Below, piece by piece: positions 6,054 through 7,691 of a DNA stretch of 7,691 bases. The stretch's first letter is position 1. Every line of letters starts with the position of its first letter. The notes under the pieces are model-generated. The model worked only from the letters and a program-made list of their open reading frames with translations, made no database searches and was not told the DNA's origin. Both the position numbers and the translations under genes were made by a program. This DNA is from Gemmatimonadaceae bacterium. GTDB taxonomy: Bacteria; Gemmatimonadota; Gemmatimonadetes; Gemmatimonadales; Gemmatimonadaceae. The DNA lies in NCBI GenBank assembly GCA_025936015.1, contig JAICUE010000118.1, forward strand, positions 1 to 7,691. The letters are read 5' to 3'.

Positions 6054-7271
6054 ATGACGAGCTCGAAACTGAGGATGCCGCGCTGGATCGGACGCATCCT
6101 CGCGGTGCCGCTCGGCGCGAAGCTCGCCGGTGCGAACCTGACGATCGTCGTCGCCGCACTCGCATCGGCGCTGCACACGCATCGTGGCGAAGCGGAGGAC
6201 GCGCGACTTCTCCTGCTGATGGCGGGTGCGCTCGGCCTGAGCCTCGTCGTCAACGTCGCGCTGGTGCTCGCCGCGCTGCGACCGCTGCGCTATCTCGAGG
6301 ATGTCGCACACCAGGTGTCCCGCGGCGATCTCGCCGCGCGCGTGCCCGCATCCGTGCTCGCCGATCGGAACATCGCGCGCGTCGGGCGCACGTTCAACGA
6401 AGTGCTCGACAACCTGATCGCCGATCGCGTACGCGCGCGGCGGCTCGCGAGCGAGGTCATTCGCGCCGGCGACCGCCAGCGCGCGCTGATCGGGCGCGAG
6501 TTGAACGAATCGACGGCGCAGGTACTCGCGGCGCTCACCTTCGAGACGAGCGCGCTCGCCGTCGGCAGCACCGATCCCGACATGTGCGACCGCCTCGAGA
6601 CGATTCGCAGCCTGACGTCCGAAGCGCTCGACAACGTCGGCGCTCTCGCGCAAACGGTGCATCCGCGGGTGCTCGACGATCTCGGGCTCGTCGTCGCGCT
6701 CGAGGGATTCGCCCGCCGCGTCGGCGATGCGACGTCGGTGCAGGTGGACGTCTGCGACGAGGTCGACAACGTCGTCATCTCCGATCCGGTGGCGACGATG
6801 CTCTATCGCGTGAGTGAAGAGGCCGTGAGCAACGCTGTCAGGCATGGTTGGGCGGAGCGAGTCTGCATCCGTCTGACCGCGACTGAAGCAGCGATTCGCC
6901 TCGTCGTCAGCGACGATGGCCGTGGCTTCGATCAGGCTGCGTCGCGCACGGGCCCCGGGATCGGCCTGTTCATGATGCAGGAGCGCGCATCGCTCGTCGG
7001 CGGCGAGTTCGCCATCATCAGCGACCCGACGCTCGGCACCAGGATTCAGGTCGTCGTGCCGTTGGCGGCTGGCGGCACCGGGCAACCGTTAGGCTTCACC
7101 GGCCCGACGACGTACGACGCGATGTCGAGTGCGGCCTGCGCGGCGAGCAGCAGCGCGAGCAGCGTCGGGGCGGCCGACCAGCGGTCGCGCGCCGGGGAGG
7201 CACGGAGCATCCACCAACCGGTGAACGTGACGACCGCCTCGAGGGCAAAGTCGGCGATCGGGTGTGAGTAG
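6054..7271 (+). CDS. HAMP-HisKA_3 sensor protein lacking the phospho-acceptor His (pseudokinase candidate)
   Basis: The 405-residue product has two membrane segments (about 20-40 and 51-76) separated by a loop of only about ten residues, then a HAMP-like linker (about 77-127). The HisKA_3 segment reads 'DRQRALIGRELNESTAQVL'; family members have His where this has Asn151 (AAC, 6504-6506). The following acid (E152) and Gln (Q156) of the H-[D/E]-xxx-Q motif remain. The family block 'HPRVLDDLGLVVAL' (203-216) and the ATPase domain are intact: N260, DDGRGF at 287-292, and GPGIGL at 300-305. It should bind ATP but cannot autophosphorylate at the usual residue. It may act as a phosphatase or allosteric partner for the NarL-type regulator encoded at 2335-2994. 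The kinase fold ends near residue 337; the last 65-70 residues are antisense to the next gene and look like read-through without a domain. Confidence 0.88.
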   Translation: MTSSKLRMPRWIGRILAVPLGAKLAGANLTIVVAALASALHTHRGEAEDARLLLLMAGALGLSLVVNVALVLAALRPLRYLEDVAHQVSRGDLAARVPASVLADRNIARVGRTFNEVLDNLIADRVRARRLASEVIRAGDRQRALIGRELNESTAQVLAALTFETSALAVGSTDPDMCDRLETIRSLTSEALDNVGALAQTVHPRVLDDLGLVVALEGFARRVGDATSVQVDVCDEVDNVVISDPVATMLYRVSEEAVSNAVRHGWAERVCIRLTATEAAIRLVVSDDGRGFDQAASRTGPGIGLFMMQERASLVGGEFAIISDPTLGTRIQVVVPLAAGGTGQPLGFTGPTTYDAMSSAACAASSSASSVGAADQRSRAGEARSIHQPVNVTTASRAKSAIGCE

Positions 7272-7603
7272 AGATTCAACCCGACCACTGGACCCCCGGG
7301 CCAGAGCAGCTTCAATCCCGTGATGTAGTCCGCGGCGAGGTGGAGGACCACCATCGCCGCGATGGCCGCGCCCGCCGCCCGCGAGCGCCAGAACAACGCC
7401 GCCAGTCCGCCAAGCACCACGGCCTCGATCGCGACCGCGGGGAGCGAATGCGAGTACAGGCCATTCAGCCCGCAGACGTGCACCGCGGCGCTCATGAAAT
7501 CGATGATGTCGGGGAAGACCGCCGCGATGACGAGCGCGAGCAGCGGCACCCGGCTCCATCGCGCGCGCGTCGCCAGGGCGACGCCAACGTGCCCCGCGAT
7601 CAC
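7046..7603 (-). CDS. YdjM/DUF457-like integral membrane protein (putative metal-dependent hydrolase)
   Basis: The 185-residue product has about five hydrophobic segments (near 20-36, 54-72, 76-93, 116-134, 145-166). It carries the polar pattern of the YdjM/DUF457 'membrane-bound metal-dependent hydrolase' group: AGH (H5), FPDIIDF (D32, D35), YSHS (H52), HLAAD (H88, D92) and YSHPIAD (H114, D118). These His/Asp residues could form a metal site near the membrane; the biochemical activity of the family is poorly known. The start is GTG at 7603, which overlaps the stop of an upstream minus-strand frame as GTGA; there is no good ribosome site, fitting coupled translation. Its 3' 226 bases overlap the end of the convergent sensor gene, unusually long for such a junction. 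Family assignment rests on motif recall. Confidence 0.75.
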   Translation of the reverse strand: MIAGHVGVALATRARWSRVPLLALVIAAVFPDIIDFMSAAVHVCGLNGLYSHSLPAVAIEAVVLGGLAALFWRSRAAGAAIAAMVVLHLAADYITGLKLLWPGGPVVGLNLYSHPIADFALEAVVTFTGWWMLRASPARDRWSAAPTLLALLLAAQAALDIASYVVGPVKPNGCPVPPAANGTTT

Positions 7604-7691
7604 GTCGGGCGCGAGCGCATCGGTGCCGGGCTGCCGGCGAAGAGACGGATCATCCTGCGAAGAATAATGACCGGGCGCGGAACGTCTTCAG
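7600..7691 (-). CDS. C-terminal end of an unidentified minus-strand gene (runs off right edge)
   Basis: On the minus strand a frame is open from the right edge to a TGA at 7602-7600, giving 29 residues that start 'EDVPRPVIILRRMIRLF' and end 'SRPT'. Its stop overlaps the GTG start of the membrane protein gene as GTGA, the same coupling seen between the regulator and kinase. The fragment is too short to assign a family. It could be chance, since a 90-base open frame is not rare at this GC content; the overlap geometry is the main support. Confidence 0.42.
   Translation of the reverse strand, partial: EDVPRPVIILRRMIRLFAGSPAPMRSRPT

Noticed and set aside
1..7691. CRISPR arrays, tRNA or rRNA genes, insertion sequences, attachment sites
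   Set aside because: No spaced repeat array, cloverleaf-type sequence, rRNA signature or transposase/integrase motif was seen on either strand by eye.

Overview
This is a GC-rich bacterial window with dense genes, frequent tail-to-tail overlaps and many Tat/lipoprotein-type export signals. The protein style (DUF3108 family protein, lipidated copper oxidases, PAS-GAF kinases) and a repeated octamer GCCTAACG suggest a soil-type Gemmatimonadota genome. That placement is inference from recall, not a database result.

Layout, left to right. (1) 1-524, minus strand: 5' part of a secreted DUF3108 family protein that runs off the left edge. (2) 525-1142: no intact gene. This stretch holds a hairpin next to the DUF3108 start, a decayed universal stress protein relic ending at 1003, and the likely promoter/operator region of the next operon. 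(3) 1143-4643, plus strand: a three-gene operon with a periplasmic two-domain multicopper oxidase, a NarL/LuxR-type response regulator, and a soluble PAS-GAF-HisKA histidine kinase whose GTG start overlaps the regulator stop. (4) 4629-5795, minus strand: a class II (AniA-like) NirK-type copper nitrite reductase with all copper and catalytic ligands visible. (5) 5796-6053: a divergent control region with a perfect 10-bp inverted repeat and a 13-bp tandem repeat. (6) 6054-7271, plus strand: a two-TM HAMP/HisKA_3 sensor protein in which Asn replaces the phospho-accepting His. (7) 7046-7603, minus strand: a small YdjM/DUF457-like membrane protein, preceded by the tail of another minus-strand gene at the right edge.

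Taken together, the core is a copper/nitrogen-oxide or oxygen-related respiration and stress module. Two exported copper enzymes sit either side of one response regulator and two sensor proteins. One sensor looks fully active as a kinase. The other keeps its ATP-binding domain and the acid/Gln residues linked to phosphatase activity but lacks the phospho-acceptor His. A working hypothesis is that the PAS-GAF kinase phosphorylates the regulator and the HisKA_3 protein acts as a dedicated phosphatase or pseudokinase on the same regulator.
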